Below, one piece after another: positions 48,913 through 57,507 of a DNA stretch of 64,000 nt. Numbering within the stretch: the first letter of the stretch is position 1; each line of letters opens with the position of its first letter. Source of the stretch: Mucilaginibacter phyllosphaerae (lineage in GTDB: Bacteria; Bacteroidota; Bacteroidia; Sphingobacteriales; Sphingobacteriaceae); the NCBI RefSeq assembly GCF_004378255.1, contig NZ_SNQG01000001.1:496001-560000 (forward strand), written 5' to 3'. The notes under the pieces were generated by a model, which had not been told where the DNA came from, searched no databases, and saw only the letters and a program-made list of their open reading frames with translations. The position numbers were made by a program, and so were the translations under genes.

Positions 48913-49647
48913 ATGAAAATAGCGATATACGATACTTACGACGACATGTCTAAGGCAGCAGCCGAACTGGTTGCCAAACAACTGGCCGAAAAACCGGCCT
49001 CTGTTTTATGTTTCCCCTCCGGCGATTCGCCGACAGGTACTTTAAAGTATCTGGTAGAATGGGCTAACGAAGGGAAAATAGACCTGAGCCAAAGTTTTAT
49101 TATAGGGTTAGACGAATGGATTGGAATGGACGAGAACGACCAGGGCAGCTGCAAATATTACCTTAAACATACCTTTTTTGATCAGCTGAACACTAAATTA
49201 ACCCATGTTACCCTGTTTGATGCCAAAGCTGCCGACCTGGATGCCGAATGCGAACGGATGAACAGTTTCATCAGCAGCAAGGGCGGTTTAGACCTGATGA
49301 TGGTAGGCATCGGTATGAACGGCCACTTAGGGCTGAATGAACCCGGCACACCGTTTGACCTGTACGCCCACCGCTCGGAGTTAGACCCTATTACTGTGCA
49401 GGTAGGCCAAAAATATTTTACGCAAGAAACCCCGCTAACCGAGGGTATTACGCTTGGCTTAAAGCATTTGGCAGAGGCCGGCAAGGCCGTACTGATCGCA
49501 TCGGGCGTAAAAAAGGCCGATATCATCCACGAAAGCTTGCAGGGTACCGTAAGTACAGAAGTACCGGCCTCCATCCTGCAAAGGTTATCCAATGCTTTGG
49601 TATTGCTGGATAAAGATGCCGCATCAGAACTGGAGCACGCATCCTGA
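48913..49647 (+). CDS. Glucosamine-6-phosphate deaminase/isomerase-family protein (NagB-like)
   Basis: The 244-residue protein has the NagB/RpiA/SugarP fold with phosphate-binding CFPSGDSPTGTLKYL (residues about 33-47), the catalytic GLDEWIG (about 66-72) and MMVGIGMNGHLGLNEPGTPFD (about 130-150). The Asp of GLDEW and the His of NGHLG are catalytic positions in NagB. Members convert GlcN6P to Fru6P plus ammonia; 6-phosphogluconolactonases also share the fold, but NGHLGLNEPG favours the deaminase side. It overlaps no gene; a PfkB kinase starts one base after its stop, so kinase and deaminase are probably coupled. Confidence 0.85.
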   Translation: MKIAIYDTYDDMSKAAAELVAKQLAEKPASVLCFPSGDSPTGTLKYLVEWANEGKIDLSQSFIIGLDEWIGMDENDQGSCKYYLKHTFFDQLNTKLTHVTLFDAKAADLDAECERMNSFISSKGGLDLMMVGIGMNGHLGLNEPGTPFDLYAHRSELDPITVQVGQKYFTQETPLTEGITLGLKHLAEAGKAVLIASGVKKADIIHESLQGTVSTEVPASILQRLSNALVLLDKDAASELEHAS

Positions 49648-49648
49648 T

Positions 49649-50743
49649 ATGGATAGCAAGTTAACGCAAATACAGCAGGCATTGCAAAATGCCCCAACCT
49701 TGCTGGCCCAAAAAAAGGTTGCCGCCGGGTTTGATGGCTTTATAGATTCTATTGTAAAGGTGGTTAACTATAAAACCGATGGTGCAGGTACTGTTTTTTT
49801 TAAAACCATTAATGAATTTGGCAGCTACATCAGCAGCAAAGGCGGATCTGGCTTTAGCCTGGAGAGTGAAGAACTGGTACAAAAACTTGGCGGCAATATG
49901 CCCATTATGGCAAATGCCCTGGCAGGGATGGGGGTTGGCGTAAATTGCGTGGGCGCTTTTGGTGTGCCTGCCATAGCCCCTGCTTTTACCGGGATGCATG
50001 CTAATTGCATGCTGCACAGCTACACTAATCCCGGCTTTACAACGGCTATGGAATTTGCCGATGGCAAGATCATGCTGGCGCAGATGACCGACCTGAACCA
50101 CGCCGACTGGCATACCATCAGGCAAACCGTTGGCCCGGATAAATTGAAAGCAGTTTTCACTGCTGCCGATCTTATTTGCCTGGTTAACTGGAGCGAGCTT
50201 GACCATAGCAACAGCATGTGGCAGGGTTTGCTGGATGATATTTTAAGAGGCCAGGCAGCTACCCCAAAGCAATTCTTTTTTGATCTTTCCGATTGTTCTA
50301 AACGCAGCAAAGAAGCTATCACATCAGCCATAAAATTAATTGCGCAATTTGGCGCCCACGGGCAGGTAACTTTAAGCCTTAACCGCAACGAGGCAAACAT
50401 CCTGTATCAAACTTTGGCAAATGATGAGCCATTGGCAGATATACAGGCCATTGGTAACAAGCTGTTTGCCGGATTAAAGGTGGATACGCTTATCATTCAT
50501 CACTCCAAAATATCCATTGCCTGGGATAACAGCGGCACCTGCACCGCCTTACCGGCTTACATTGCCCAACCCTTGATAGCTACCGGTGCCGGTGATAATT
50601 TTAATGCCGGATATTGCTTAGGCAAATTATTGGGGCTTGATGCAGAAGCCTCGCTCATCATAGCCAATACTACCTCAAATATTTACATGCGTACCGGCCA
50701 AAGCCCCAATATACCCGCTTTAGTAGCCCGCTTTGGCAACTAA
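49649..50743 (+). CDS. PfkB-family carbohydrate kinase
   Basis: The 364-residue protein starts at the ATG one base after the NagB-like stop (MDSKLTQIQQAL). It has the PfkB signature at both ends: GFDGFIDSIVKVV, GGNMPIMANALAGMGVGVNCVGAFG (substrate lid and Gly-Gly motif) and GAGDNFNAGYCLGKLL near residues 312-328, with the catalytic Asp and anion hole. It would phosphorylate a sugar at the expense of ATP. The N-terminus is longer than typical ribokinases. The combination with a NagB-like deaminase and a Gfo/Idh/MocA dehydrogenase suggests an amino sugar or keto sugar route; the actual substrate is unknown. Confidence 0.88.
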   Translation: MDSKLTQIQQALQNAPTLLAQKKVAAGFDGFIDSIVKVVNYKTDGAGTVFFKTINEFGSYISSKGGSGFSLESEELVQKLGGNMPIMANALAGMGVGVNCVGAFGVPAIAPAFTGMHANCMLHSYTNPGFTTAMEFADGKIMLAQMTDLNHADWHTIRQTVGPDKLKAVFTAADLICLVNWSELDHSNSMWQGLLDDILRGQAATPKQFFFDLSDCSKRSKEAITSAIKLIAQFGAHGQVTLSLNRNEANILYQTLANDEPLADIQAIGNKLFAGLKVDTLIIHHSKISIAWDNSGTCTALPAYIAQPLIATGAGDNFNAGYCLGKLLGLDAEASLIIANTTSNIYMRTGQSPNIPALVARFGN

Positions 50744-50860
50744 GCATTCTGGTGCAGAGATCTGGTATGCCGGCGTAGTAAATACCGGATGAGTAAAGCC
50801 TGTAATTTACTTTTACCGATAAATTATTGCATCTTTAGAATACCAATTATTATAAACTTC

Positions 50861-52588
50861 ATGTCAGCATATTTTTCTGAGACGCATTCGGGCACCGCCG
50901 CCGCGAATACTTTTGATGCTATTGTTATCGGTTCGGGCATCAGCGGCGGCTGGGCTGCCAAAGAGCTTTGCGAGCAGGGGCTTAAAACCCTTGTTTTAGA
51001 GCGTGGCCGTGATGTTAAGCACCTTAAAGATTACCCAACAGCCACCACCCCGCCATGGGAATTTCCCTACCGTGGGCGCATGAGCCTGAAACATAATAAA
51101 GAGAACCCGCTGATAACCAAAGCCGCAGGCTACGGCGATGATTGCGACCATTTCTTTGTAAAAGATGCCGACCACCCCTATGTGCAGGAAAAACCTTTCG
51201 ACTGGATCCGCGGGTATCAGGTTGGCGGTAAATCGCTTACCTGGGGCCGCGCCACCCAACGCTGGAGCGAGTTTGAATTTACCGCGCCCGAGCGTTTTGG
51301 CTATGGCATCGGCTGGCCCATTGGGTATAAGGATGTTGCCCCCTGGTATTCGCATGTAGAAAAATTTATAGGCATCTGCGGCAGCAAAGATGGCTTAGAG
51401 GCCATGCCCGATGGCGAGTTTCTGCCACCCTTTGATATGAACATGCCCCTGCAGCACATCAAACAATCGCTGAAAGATAATTATACCGACCGCCACCTGG
51501 TACACGCCCGCTGGGCACACCTTACCGATCCGCAGCAGATCCATCTGGACCAGGGCCGCGGTAAGTGCCAGGCACGTAACATGTGCATGCGCGGCTGCCC
51601 CTTTGGCGGGTACTTTAGCTCGGTAAGTTCTACCCTGCCCTGGGCCGCAAAAACCGGCAACCTTACTATCCGCCCCCATTCGGTTGTGCATTCTGTTATT
51701 TATGATGAAAAGCTGGGCAAAGCCAGCGGTGTACGCATTATTGATGCCAATACCAAAGAGGTGATCGAGTATTATGCCAAAGTGATTTTTATGAATGCTT
51801 CAGCTTTAAATACCAACCTGATACTGCTCAACTCCAAATCTGCCCGTTTCCCTAATGGTTTGGGTAACGATAGCGGCTTGCTGGGTAAATACATCGCATT
51901 CCATAATTACCGGGCATCGGTATCGGGCACATTAGATGGTTATCTGGACAAGTACTACTTTGGCCGCAACCCTACCGACCTGATACTGGTGAACTACCGC
52001 AACCTGCATCAGCGCGATACCGATTACTTTGGCGGCTACACCACTTTTATGAACGCCTACCGCGATCAGCACCCCAACGATACCGAACAGGGCCAGGTTG
52101 GGGCGCAGTATAAAGACGACCTGTGCGAACCCGGCGGCTGGCATGTATTTGCCTACCTGCAGGGCGAAACCGTACCCGTAGAGCGTAACCATGTACGCCT
52201 CAGCGAAACCGAAAAAGACCAGTGGGGAATCCCGCTGTTGATTACATCTGTAGAATACCACCCAAATGATGACATGATGACCGAGGATTTTTTGAACGAA
52301 ACTGCAGCCATGCTGCAAAAAGCTGGTGTAAAAAACATCAGCAAGTACAACAATAAGCAGGCTCCGGGGTTAGATATTCATGAGATGGGTGGCGTGCGCA
52401 TGGGTAAAGATCCTAAAACATCCTTACTGAATGCCAACAACCAGCTACATGCCTGCAAAAACGTTTTTGTAACGGATGGCGCCTGCATGACCAGCACCGG
52501 TAACCAAAGCCCGTCTATATTGTATATGGCGCTTACCGCAAGGGCGGCAACCTTTGCCGTTAAAGAGATAAAAAAAGGAAACTTGTAA
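50861..52588 (+). CDS. GMC-family oxidoreductase (glycoside 3-dehydrogenase-like large subunit)
   Basis: The 575-residue flavoprotein starts at MSAYFSETHSG (50861); the 24 codons further upstream in frame look like intergenic sequence. It has FAD-binding FDAIVIGSGISGGWAAKELCEQGLKTLVLERG (about residues 19-48), GKSLTWGRATQRWSE, a Cys-rich CQARNMCMRGCPFGGY (about 245-260) and the C-terminal catalytic HEMGGVRMGKDPKTS followed by NVFVTDGACMTSTGNQSPSILYMALTARAA. The Cys-rich insert and overall shape match bacterial GMC proteins that oxidise C3 of glycosides with a cytochrome partner. A DUF1080 lipoprotein gene follows after 8 bp, the enzyme class now associated with cleaving 3-keto-glycosides. No small subunit is seen nearby. 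Confidence 0.87.
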   Translation: MSAYFSETHSGTAAANTFDAIVIGSGISGGWAAKELCEQGLKTLVLERGRDVKHLKDYPTATTPPWEFPYRGRMSLKHNKENPLITKAAGYGDDCDHFFVKDADHPYVQEKPFDWIRGYQVGGKSLTWGRATQRWSEFEFTAPERFGYGIGWPIGYKDVAPWYSHVEKFIGICGSKDGLEAMPDGEFLPPFDMNMPLQHIKQSLKDNYTDRHLVHARWAHLTDPQQIHLDQGRGKCQARNMCMRGCPFGGYFSSVSSTLPWAAKTGNLTIRPHSVVHSVIYDEKLGKASGVRIIDANTKEVIEYYAKVIFMNASALNTNLILLNSKSARFPNGLGNDSGLLGKYIAFHNYRASVSGTLDGYLDKYYFGRNPTDLILVNYRNLHQRDTDYFGGYTTFMNAYRDQHPNDTEQGQVGAQYKDDLCEPGGWHVFAYLQGETVPVERNHVRLSETEKDQWGIPLLITSVEYHPNDDMMTEDFLNETAAMLQKAGVKNISKYNNKQAPGLDIHEMGGVRMGKDPKTSLLNANNQLHACKNVFVTDGACMTSTGNQSPSILYMALTARAATFAVKEIKKGNL

Positions 52589-52596
52589 TTACCTGC

Positions 52597-53334
52597 ATGA
52601 AAAAAATTAGTTTAATACTACTGGCAGCTATCGCAATAAGCGCCTGCAAAGGCAAAAGGCCGGCAAACTACCAGGATAGCGCCTCTGCCGCATCGGCAAA
52701 AAAAGGCGAGTGGATAAATCTTTTGGCCGATAGCACCATGGCCGGATGGCATACCTACGGTAAAGGCCCGGTAGGTGCTGCATGGCATTTAAAGGATGGC
52801 GAACTGCACCTGGATGCATCTAAAAAAGCCGATTGGCAAAGCGCAGGCGGCGGCGATATTGTTACTGATGAAGAATACGAAAACTTCGACCTGAAAGTGG
52901 AGTGGAAGATCTCTCGTGCCGGTAACAGCGGTATTATGTTTTACGTGCATGAGGATACCACCCAGTATAAATACCCATGGCAAACCGGCCCCGAAACACA
53001 AATTGCAGATAATAAAGAGAACGAGGATGGTAAACTAATTAAACATCGCGCGGGCGATTTGTACGACCTGATGTCGATAGATAAGGAGATCGTTAACAAA
53101 GCCGGTTCGTGGAATAAAACCGAAGTGATTGCCAACAAAGGCCAGCTTACGATACTGGTAAACCACGAAGTGGTATTAAAAACCACCCTATGGGACGCTA
53201 ACTGGAAAAAGCTGATAGCGGGCAGTAAGTTTAAAGAATTCCCCGGTTTTGGTACCTACAAAAAAGGCCGCATTGCCCTGCAAGACCACGGCGCGGATGT
53301 ATGGTTTAAAAAGGTTGAAATAAAAAAGCTATAG
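52597..53334 (+). CDS. DUF1080 lipoprotein (3-keto-disaccharide/glycoside hydrolase-like)
   Basis: The 245-residue protein has a lipoprotein signal (MKKISLILLAAIAISACKG; lipobox Cys at residue 17) and a DUF1080 concanavalin-like beta-sandwich: WINLLADSTMAGWHTYG, GAAWHLKDGELHLDAS, DEEYENFDLKVEWKISRAGNSGIMFYV, GRIALQDHGADVWFKKVEIK. DUF1080 enzymes cleave 3-keto-glycosidic bonds, acting after a 3-dehydrogenase. It is encoded 8 bp after the GMC oxidoreductase, an arrangement that supports exactly this two-step chemistry. It is the last gene of the operon, followed by a repeat array. Confidence 0.9.
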   Translation: MKKISLILLAAIAISACKGKRPANYQDSASAASAKKGEWINLLADSTMAGWHTYGKGPVGAAWHLKDGELHLDASKKADWQSAGGGDIVTDEEYENFDLKVEWKISRAGNSGIMFYVHEDTTQYKYPWQTGPETQIADNKENEDGKLIKHRAGDLYDLMSIDKEIVNKAGSWNKTEVIANKGQLTILVNHEVVLKTTLWDANWKKLIAGSKFKEFPGFGTYKKGRIALQDHGADVWFKKVEIKKL

Positions 53335-53340
53335 GATGAT

Positions 53341-53668
53341 CGGGCTAATGGTTCGAAAGGCTCACCATGACAAGCTAAAACACTATGTCAGTCTGAGCTT
53401 GTCGAAGACTTGTACGCTCGGTTAATGGTTCGACAGGCTCACCAGGACACACTCCTTAATGTCAGTCTGAGCTTTGTCGAAGACTTGTACGCTAGCCTAA
53501 TGGTTCGACAGGCTCACCATGACATCTGCATTATGTCAGTCTGAACCTGTCGAAGACTTGTACGCTCGGTTAATAGTTAGACAGGCTCACCAGTACACAC
53601 TCCTGAATGTCAGTCTGAGCTTGTCGAAGACTTAGCAAGCGGGTTAATGGTTCGACAAACTCAACATA
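53341..53668. repeat. Tandem palindromic repeat array with exact 74-bp period
   Basis: The phrase GTCAGTCTGAGCTTGTCGAAG recurs starting at 53387, 53461, 53535 and 53609, exactly 74 bp apart. Each copy pairs with the inverted phrase TTCGACAGGCTCACCATGACA that precedes it, so each unit forms a hairpin. A fifth partial unit ends near 53668. No gene lies in 53335-53700. The wording is of a dispersed REP-like family in Bacteroidota; here it separates the plus-strand operon from the minus-strand membrane gene. Confidence 0.92.
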
Positions 53669-53700
53669 ACCATGCCTGCCTGTAATGGCATGCTGCAAAC

Positions 53701-54090
53701 CTACATCGTTTCTATGGCATTGGGGTTTTTGGGCTGCCAGATGACATAGTAATAAACAAGGCAAAACACCCCCATCATAAACGGAATAATGGCCAGATGT
53801 TTATACGTAACAGGCCCATAAACATGCAAGGTATCGTAGCCCATAAACTCGCTGATCATCCAGTAGGAGTTGGCACTTATCCAAAAGGTAATGGCCAGGT
53901 TGTGGCAAAGTTCTGATACCATCTCGCGGGTACGGTAAGCTATCATTACAGAAATTGCCAGTGTAGGGATGATCATTACCAGGCCGAGGGGTTTCCAGAA
54001 CAGGCACCAGCCAATATCTTTAAAAAGCCAGAAAACGATATGCAGGTTTTCCATCCTGCGGTATTTTATGGGAATACTGTATTGTGACAT
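53701..54090 (-). CDS. Small multi-pass membrane protein, unknown function
   Basis: The 129-residue protein has about four TM helices (WLFKDIGWCLFWKPLGLVMIIPTLAISVMIAY; ELCHNLAITFWISANSYWMISEF; LAIIPFMMGVFCLVYYYVIW) and conserved-looking aromatic residues. No family is recognised. The reading frame is well formed with an ATG start and a 54-bp spacer to neighbours. It is downstream of a YeeZ-like gene in the opposite transcription order (both minus), so cotranscription with it is possible. Confidence 0.65.
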   Translation of the reverse strand: MSQYSIPIKYRRMENLHIVFWLFKDIGWCLFWKPLGLVMIIPTLAISVMIAYRTREMVSELCHNLAITFWISANSYWMISEFMGYDTLHVYGPVTYKHLAIIPFMMGVFCLVYYYVIWQPKNPNAIETM

Positions 54091-54133
54091 GGTACTGCTA
54101 AAATAATAAAAAAAAGTTAGCTGTACACAAGGG

Positions 54134-54940
54134 CTATTTCAGCCAATCGTACCAATTTTTTATCCGGTATTCATAAGCTAAAACTTCGGGGATATTTACG
54201 CTGCTTATCATCTTCCACTCCTTTAATTCAGGCAAAAATTGTGGTTCCGGCAGCCCGGCTTTGACAGCAGCCAAGGTGTAAAATTCAGCTTTTGGCGGGT
54301 GGTGCGGTGTACAAGCGTTTAAGGTATAACCGAATGCATCCTGGTGAAGCACAGCGCGGGTTAGGCTTACACAATCATCCTGGTGAATCATGTTTACAGA
54401 GGCCAATCCGTTGGGGATGTCCTTTTTACCGGCAAAAAATCTGCCGGGCTCGCGGCCCGGGCCAATCAATCCGCCAAAACGGATGATGGTTGTTTTAAAG
54501 GCGGTTTGCTGCCTGAAAAGTTCTTCGGCCTGTGCCAGTATTATCGCTGATGGCGTATCAGACGCAGTATCATCATTTTCGGTTAACTCTTTATTCCGAT
54601 CAGCATAAACCCCGGTAGAACTTATGAGCACTACTTTTGTAACGCCGTGCCCTATAATAGCCGTAACCGCGTTTCGTAACTTGGGCACATATTCCGCCCC
54701 TGCTCCCGACCGGCTTTTGGGAGGAATAGCAATAACCAACACATCGCAATTGAAAAAAGCGGGGGCGTAATTAGCATTATCCGTTGATAAATCTATTAGG
54801 AACGGATTGACACCTTCTGCCTGAAGGGTATCCAGTTTATTTGGTGAGGTGGTAGAACCATTTACTTTTATACCGCCGGCAACCAGCGTTTTTGCCAGCG
54901 CCAGTCCAAACCATCCGCAACCTAAAATACTAACCGTCAT
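54134..54940 (-). CDS. NAD(P)-binding epimerase/dehydratase-like protein (YeeZ-type)
   Basis: The 268-residue protein starts at MTVSILGCGWFGLALAKTLV (54940), giving the GxGxxG dinucleotide fold at the very N-terminus; the ORF extends ten codons further upstream without Rossmann character. An extended-SDR layout follows (DVLVIAIPPKSRSGAG, KVVLISSTGVYADRNKELTENDDT, IIRFGGLIGPGREPGRFFAGKKDIPNG, VNMIHQDDCV). The usual YxxxK is replaced by an arrangement seen in YeeZ-like proteins, so catalytic activity is uncertain. It is divergent from yceH, and the two starts are 63 bp apart. Confidence 0.78.
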   Translation of the reverse strand: MTVSILGCGWFGLALAKTLVAGGIKVNGSTTSPNKLDTLQAEGVNPFLIDLSTDNANYAPAFFNCDVLVIAIPPKSRSGAGAEYVPKLRNAVTAIIGHGVTKVVLISSTGVYADRNKELTENDDTASDTPSAIILAQAEELFRQQTAFKTTIIRFGGLIGPGREPGRFFAGKKDIPNGLASVNMIHQDDCVSLTRAVLHQDAFGYTLNACTPHHPPKAEFYTLAAVKAGLPEPQFLPELKEWKMISSVNIPEVLAYEYRIKNWYDWLK

Positions 54941-54992
54941 ACAAAGGCGAAGATAAGGAGCACTAACCAAACGCTAAAACAAAAACCAATGT

Positions 54993-55000
54993 TATATTTG
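54993..55000 (+). promoter_or_regulatory. -7 element TATATTTG directly in front of yceH
   Basis: TATATTTG fits TAnnTTTG exactly and ends 3 nt before the ATG at 55004. Transcription would begin at or next to the A of the start codon, giving a leaderless mRNA. This decides the start: the longer frame from 54989 would begin upstream of the transcript. Confidence 0.5.
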
Positions 55001-55003
55001 TGC

Positions 55004-55651
55004 ATGGATACGCCTCAAACTTTACCTGTTTTAACGGATACCGAGCTACGTGTGCTGGGTTCGCTGATGGAAAAAAGCAAAACCACACCCGATTATTACC
55101 CCATGACGCTTAACGGACTTACTGCCGCCTGCAATCAGAAAACAGCCCGTAAACCCGTGGTAGAATACGATGAGAATACCGTAATGCTGGCTTTGGATAC
55201 CTTGAAACGTAAAGGGTTAATATCTACCGCTACCGGCGGCAGCAGCAGGGCTACCAAATATAAGCACAACTTTGGCATCGTGTTCCCGGTGGTACCGGCA
55301 GAGGTGGCGGTGATATGTTTACTGCTATTACGCGGGCCGCAAACGCCGGGCGAGATCAACACTAACTCGGGCAGGTTGTATGAATTTGACGACCTGGATG
55401 AAGTACATGCTATGCTGGAGAAACTGGCTACCGATGAAACACCGTTTGTAACTCAGCTGCCTAAACGCCCCGGCCAAAAAGAAGTACGCTACCGGCACCT
55501 GCTGGGCGGCACCATTGTAGAAGACGACACACAGGACGAGCCCACCCGCCGTGCCCATACATCTGAGCTGGAAGAGCGACTGAGCAAAGTAGAAACCGAA
55601 CTGGCCGAACTGAAAGAAGCCTTTGATAAGCTGATGAAAGAACTTAGCTAA
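55004..55651 (+). CDS. YceH-family (DUF480) protein
   Basis: The 215-residue protein is the DUF480/YceH family of double winged-helix proteins: LTDTELRVLGSLMEKSKTTPDYYPMTLNGLTAACNQKTARKPVVEYDE (about residues 12-60), LLLRGPQTPGEINTNSGRLYEFDDLDEV (second domain), and a C-terminal coiled coil (ELEERLSKVETELAELKEAFDKLMKEL). Function is unknown; the winged helices suggest nucleic acid or protein binding. The start at 55004 is favoured by a promoter element ending at 55000. It converges with the TMEM175-like gene with an 8-bp overlap of coding ends. Confidence 0.9.
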   Translation: MDTPQTLPVLTDTELRVLGSLMEKSKTTPDYYPMTLNGLTAACNQKTARKPVVEYDENTVMLALDTLKRKGLISTATGGSSRATKYKHNFGIVFPVVPAEVAVICLLLLRGPQTPGEINTNSGRLYEFDDLDEVHAMLEKLATDETPFVTQLPKRPGQKEVRYRHLLGGTIVEDDTQDEPTRRAHTSELEERLSKVETELAELKEAFDKLMKELS

Positions 55652-56243
55652 GGTGCCGGCCCTCGCTGCCCTCCCCTAATATACGTTCTATGCGCTTATC
55701 GGGCACAAGCCACATCAAGGCTACAACGGCATACAGGGCAAAAGCCACCCATGAATACACAAAGGCAACGGCAATGGCCGCAGCATAAATACCGGTAGAT
55801 ATTTTACCCTTGGTATCACTACCCACGGCCCTTGCTAATACAGAATGCTCGCCGTGGTGCTTAATAAGCGTTTGCGCCAGGATCCAGTAAGCTATCGAAC
55901 TCATAATCAGTATCACCCCGTAACAAATTACCGGGAGCCGGGCAAAGTGGTTCTCGCCCATCCATGCGGTAACAAAAGGCACCAATGATAACCAAAACAG
56001 CAGGAATAAATTAGCCCATAAAATGGCGCCGTTTACAGATTTGGCCGCATGCATCATATGGTGATGATTGTTCCAGTAGATCCCTACATAAATAAAACTA
56101 AGCACATAGCTTAAAAACACCGGCCCCAGGTGGCGCAGGGCCTCCCAGCCGGCATCATGCGGCACCTTAAGTTCCAGCACCATTATGGTGATGATGATTG
56201 CCAAAACCCCGTCGCTAAAAGCTTCTAAACGTCCTTTACCCAT
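55644..56243 (-). CDS. TMEM175-family (DUF1211) potassium channel-like protein
   Basis: The 199-residue protein has six TM helices and the family motif RLEAFSDGVLAIIITIMVLEL at residues 5-25 (RxxxFSD lining the pore). Further helices include FLSYVLSFIYVGIYWNNHHHMMHA and LWANLFLLFWLSLVPFVTAWMG. Bacterial relatives form tetrameric K+ channels. The TM1 Ile/Leu hydrophobic constriction is kept. It converges with yceH (8-bp overlap) and starts 8 bp downstream of the GH88 gene, so it is probably cotranscribed with it from the GH88 promoter. Confidence 0.9.
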   Translation of the reverse strand: MGKGRLEAFSDGVLAIIITIMVLELKVPHDAGWEALRHLGPVFLSYVLSFIYVGIYWNNHHHMMHAAKSVNGAILWANLFLLFWLSLVPFVTAWMGENHFARLPVICYGVILIMSSIAYWILAQTLIKHHGEHSVLARAVGSDTKGKISTGIYAAAIAVAFVYSWVAFALYAVVALMWLVPDKRIERILGEGSEGRHLS

Positions 56244-56251
56244 TGTGTATG

Positions 56252-57487
56252 TTAATTATTTTTAATGGCCGGCTCCTTATTTGCCTGCAATGCCTTATAG
56301 CGTTTCATGGCTTCTACAAAATAGTAGTCGGCATAGGTAAGCGGTACGTCTACCTCTGTACCTGCCGGGAAATGCCCCACGCTGTGCTTTAACAAAAACC
56401 CGCCGTTTGTACCGGGGGCCGATTTATATTGCGGCGATGACAGCGTTTTTAAAATGCTTGCTGCCGTATTAAAATAAGTTTGTGCTTGAGCCTTATCTGC
56501 ATACGTGCAAAGTTCTAACAATGCCGAGGCTATAATAGCCGCTGCGGATGCATCACGAGGCGCATCCGGAATATTGGGTGCATTAAAATCCCAGTAGGGT
56601 ATTTTATCGGCGGGCAGGTTAGGGTTGTTCAATATAAATCCGGCAATGTTATTGGCCTGGTTTAAATACTTTTTATCCCCCGTTTCGCGGTACATTACCG
56701 TAAAGCCATAAAGCCCCCAGGCCTGCCCCCTTGCCCATGCCGATGAATCTGCAAAGCCCTGTGCGGTTTTCTGCTGCTGCACAGCGCCGGTTTCGGGGTT
56801 GTAATTCACCACGTGGTATGAACTGTGATCCGGGCGGTAATGGTTTTTGATCGTATTATCGGCATGTGTAACTGCAATTTTATAATAGCTGAAGTCGCCG
56901 GTTGCTTTGGTAGCCCAAAAAAGCAATTCCAGGTTCATCATATTATCGATGATCACCAGATAATCTGACGGTTTGGAATCCCATGACCTGATGGTACCGG
57001 TTGTTGGGTTAAAACGCGTAGCCAGCGATTTGGCGCTGTTTAGCAACACCGCCCTGTATGCTGCCAATGGCGCCAACCGGTTAGCCGTGCCAAAGCTGCA
57101 ATACATCATAAAGCCCAAATCATGCGTATGGGTGTTATACTGCTCTTTAGCCAGTAGCTTAAGCATGCGTGCGGCCTCCTGCATCAATGCCTTATCGCGG
57201 GTTTCCTGGTAAATATTTAATAAGGTGCCCGGGTAAAAACCGCTGCACCACCATCCAGAGTTACTGGTTTCGAGCTTACCCGTTGCCGGATAAAATGTTT
57301 TGGGGAACTCATCAGCCTTTAATTCACCTGCAAACATTTTGTACTGTGCACCGGCATCTGCCATGTTTTTATTGATAATGGCCAGCAAGGCAGGCTGTAG
57401 CTTAAATTTATTTTTTTGCTGCGCGATGCCGGGCAAGGCTATTGTTATCAGCAATAAAGCAGCACAGATAAGAGGCTTCAGGTTCAT
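56252..57487 (-). CDS. Glycoside hydrolase family 88 (unsaturated glucuronyl hydrolase)
   Basis: The 411-residue protein has a signal peptide (LICAALLLITIALPGIAQ) and an (alpha/alpha)6 barrel of GH88: SGWWCSGFYPGTLLNIYQET, THDLGFMMYCSFG near residue 121 with the catalytic Asp, SSAWARGQAWGLYGFTVMYRET, and DAPRDASAAAIIASALLELC. The family hydrolyses unsaturated uronic acids left by polysaccharide lyases (for example from heparinoids, pectin or ulvan); the enzyme is probably periplasmic. No lyase gene is in this neighbourhood. The promoter element TAAATTTG (57501-57494) lies only 6 bp before the start, predicting a very short leader. Confidence 0.9.
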   Translation of the reverse strand: MNLKPLICAALLLITIALPGIAQQKNKFKLQPALLAIINKNMADAGAQYKMFAGELKADEFPKTFYPATGKLETSNSGWWCSGFYPGTLLNIYQETRDKALMQEAARMLKLLAKEQYNTHTHDLGFMMYCSFGTANRLAPLAAYRAVLLNSAKSLATRFNPTTGTIRSWDSKPSDYLVIIDNMMNLELLFWATKATGDFSYYKIAVTHADNTIKNHYRPDHSSYHVVNYNPETGAVQQQKTAQGFADSSAWARGQAWGLYGFTVMYRETGDKKYLNQANNIAGFILNNPNLPADKIPYWDFNAPNIPDAPRDASAAAIIASALLELCTYADKAQAQTYFNTAASILKTLSSPQYKSAPGTNGGFLLKHSVGHFPAGTEVDVPLTYADYYFVEAMKRYKALQANKEPAIKNN

Positions 57488-57493
57488 TCAGAT

Positions 57494-57501
57494 CAAATTT
57501 A
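57494..57501 (-). promoter_or_regulatory. -7 element TAAATTTG in front of the GH88 gene
   Basis: The match to TAnnTTTG lies 6 bp before the ATG at 57487, so transcription would start about 3 nt upstream of it. It sits in the 20-bp gap after the FAD oxidoreductase gene, so GH88 may have its own near-leaderless transcript even though the genes are close. Confidence 0.4.
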
Positions 57502-57507
57502 CCGGGG

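Noticed and set aside
53341-53668. Possible CRISPR array with 74-bp period
   Set aside because: The whole 74-bp unit is conserved, leaving no unique spacers, and there are no cas genes.
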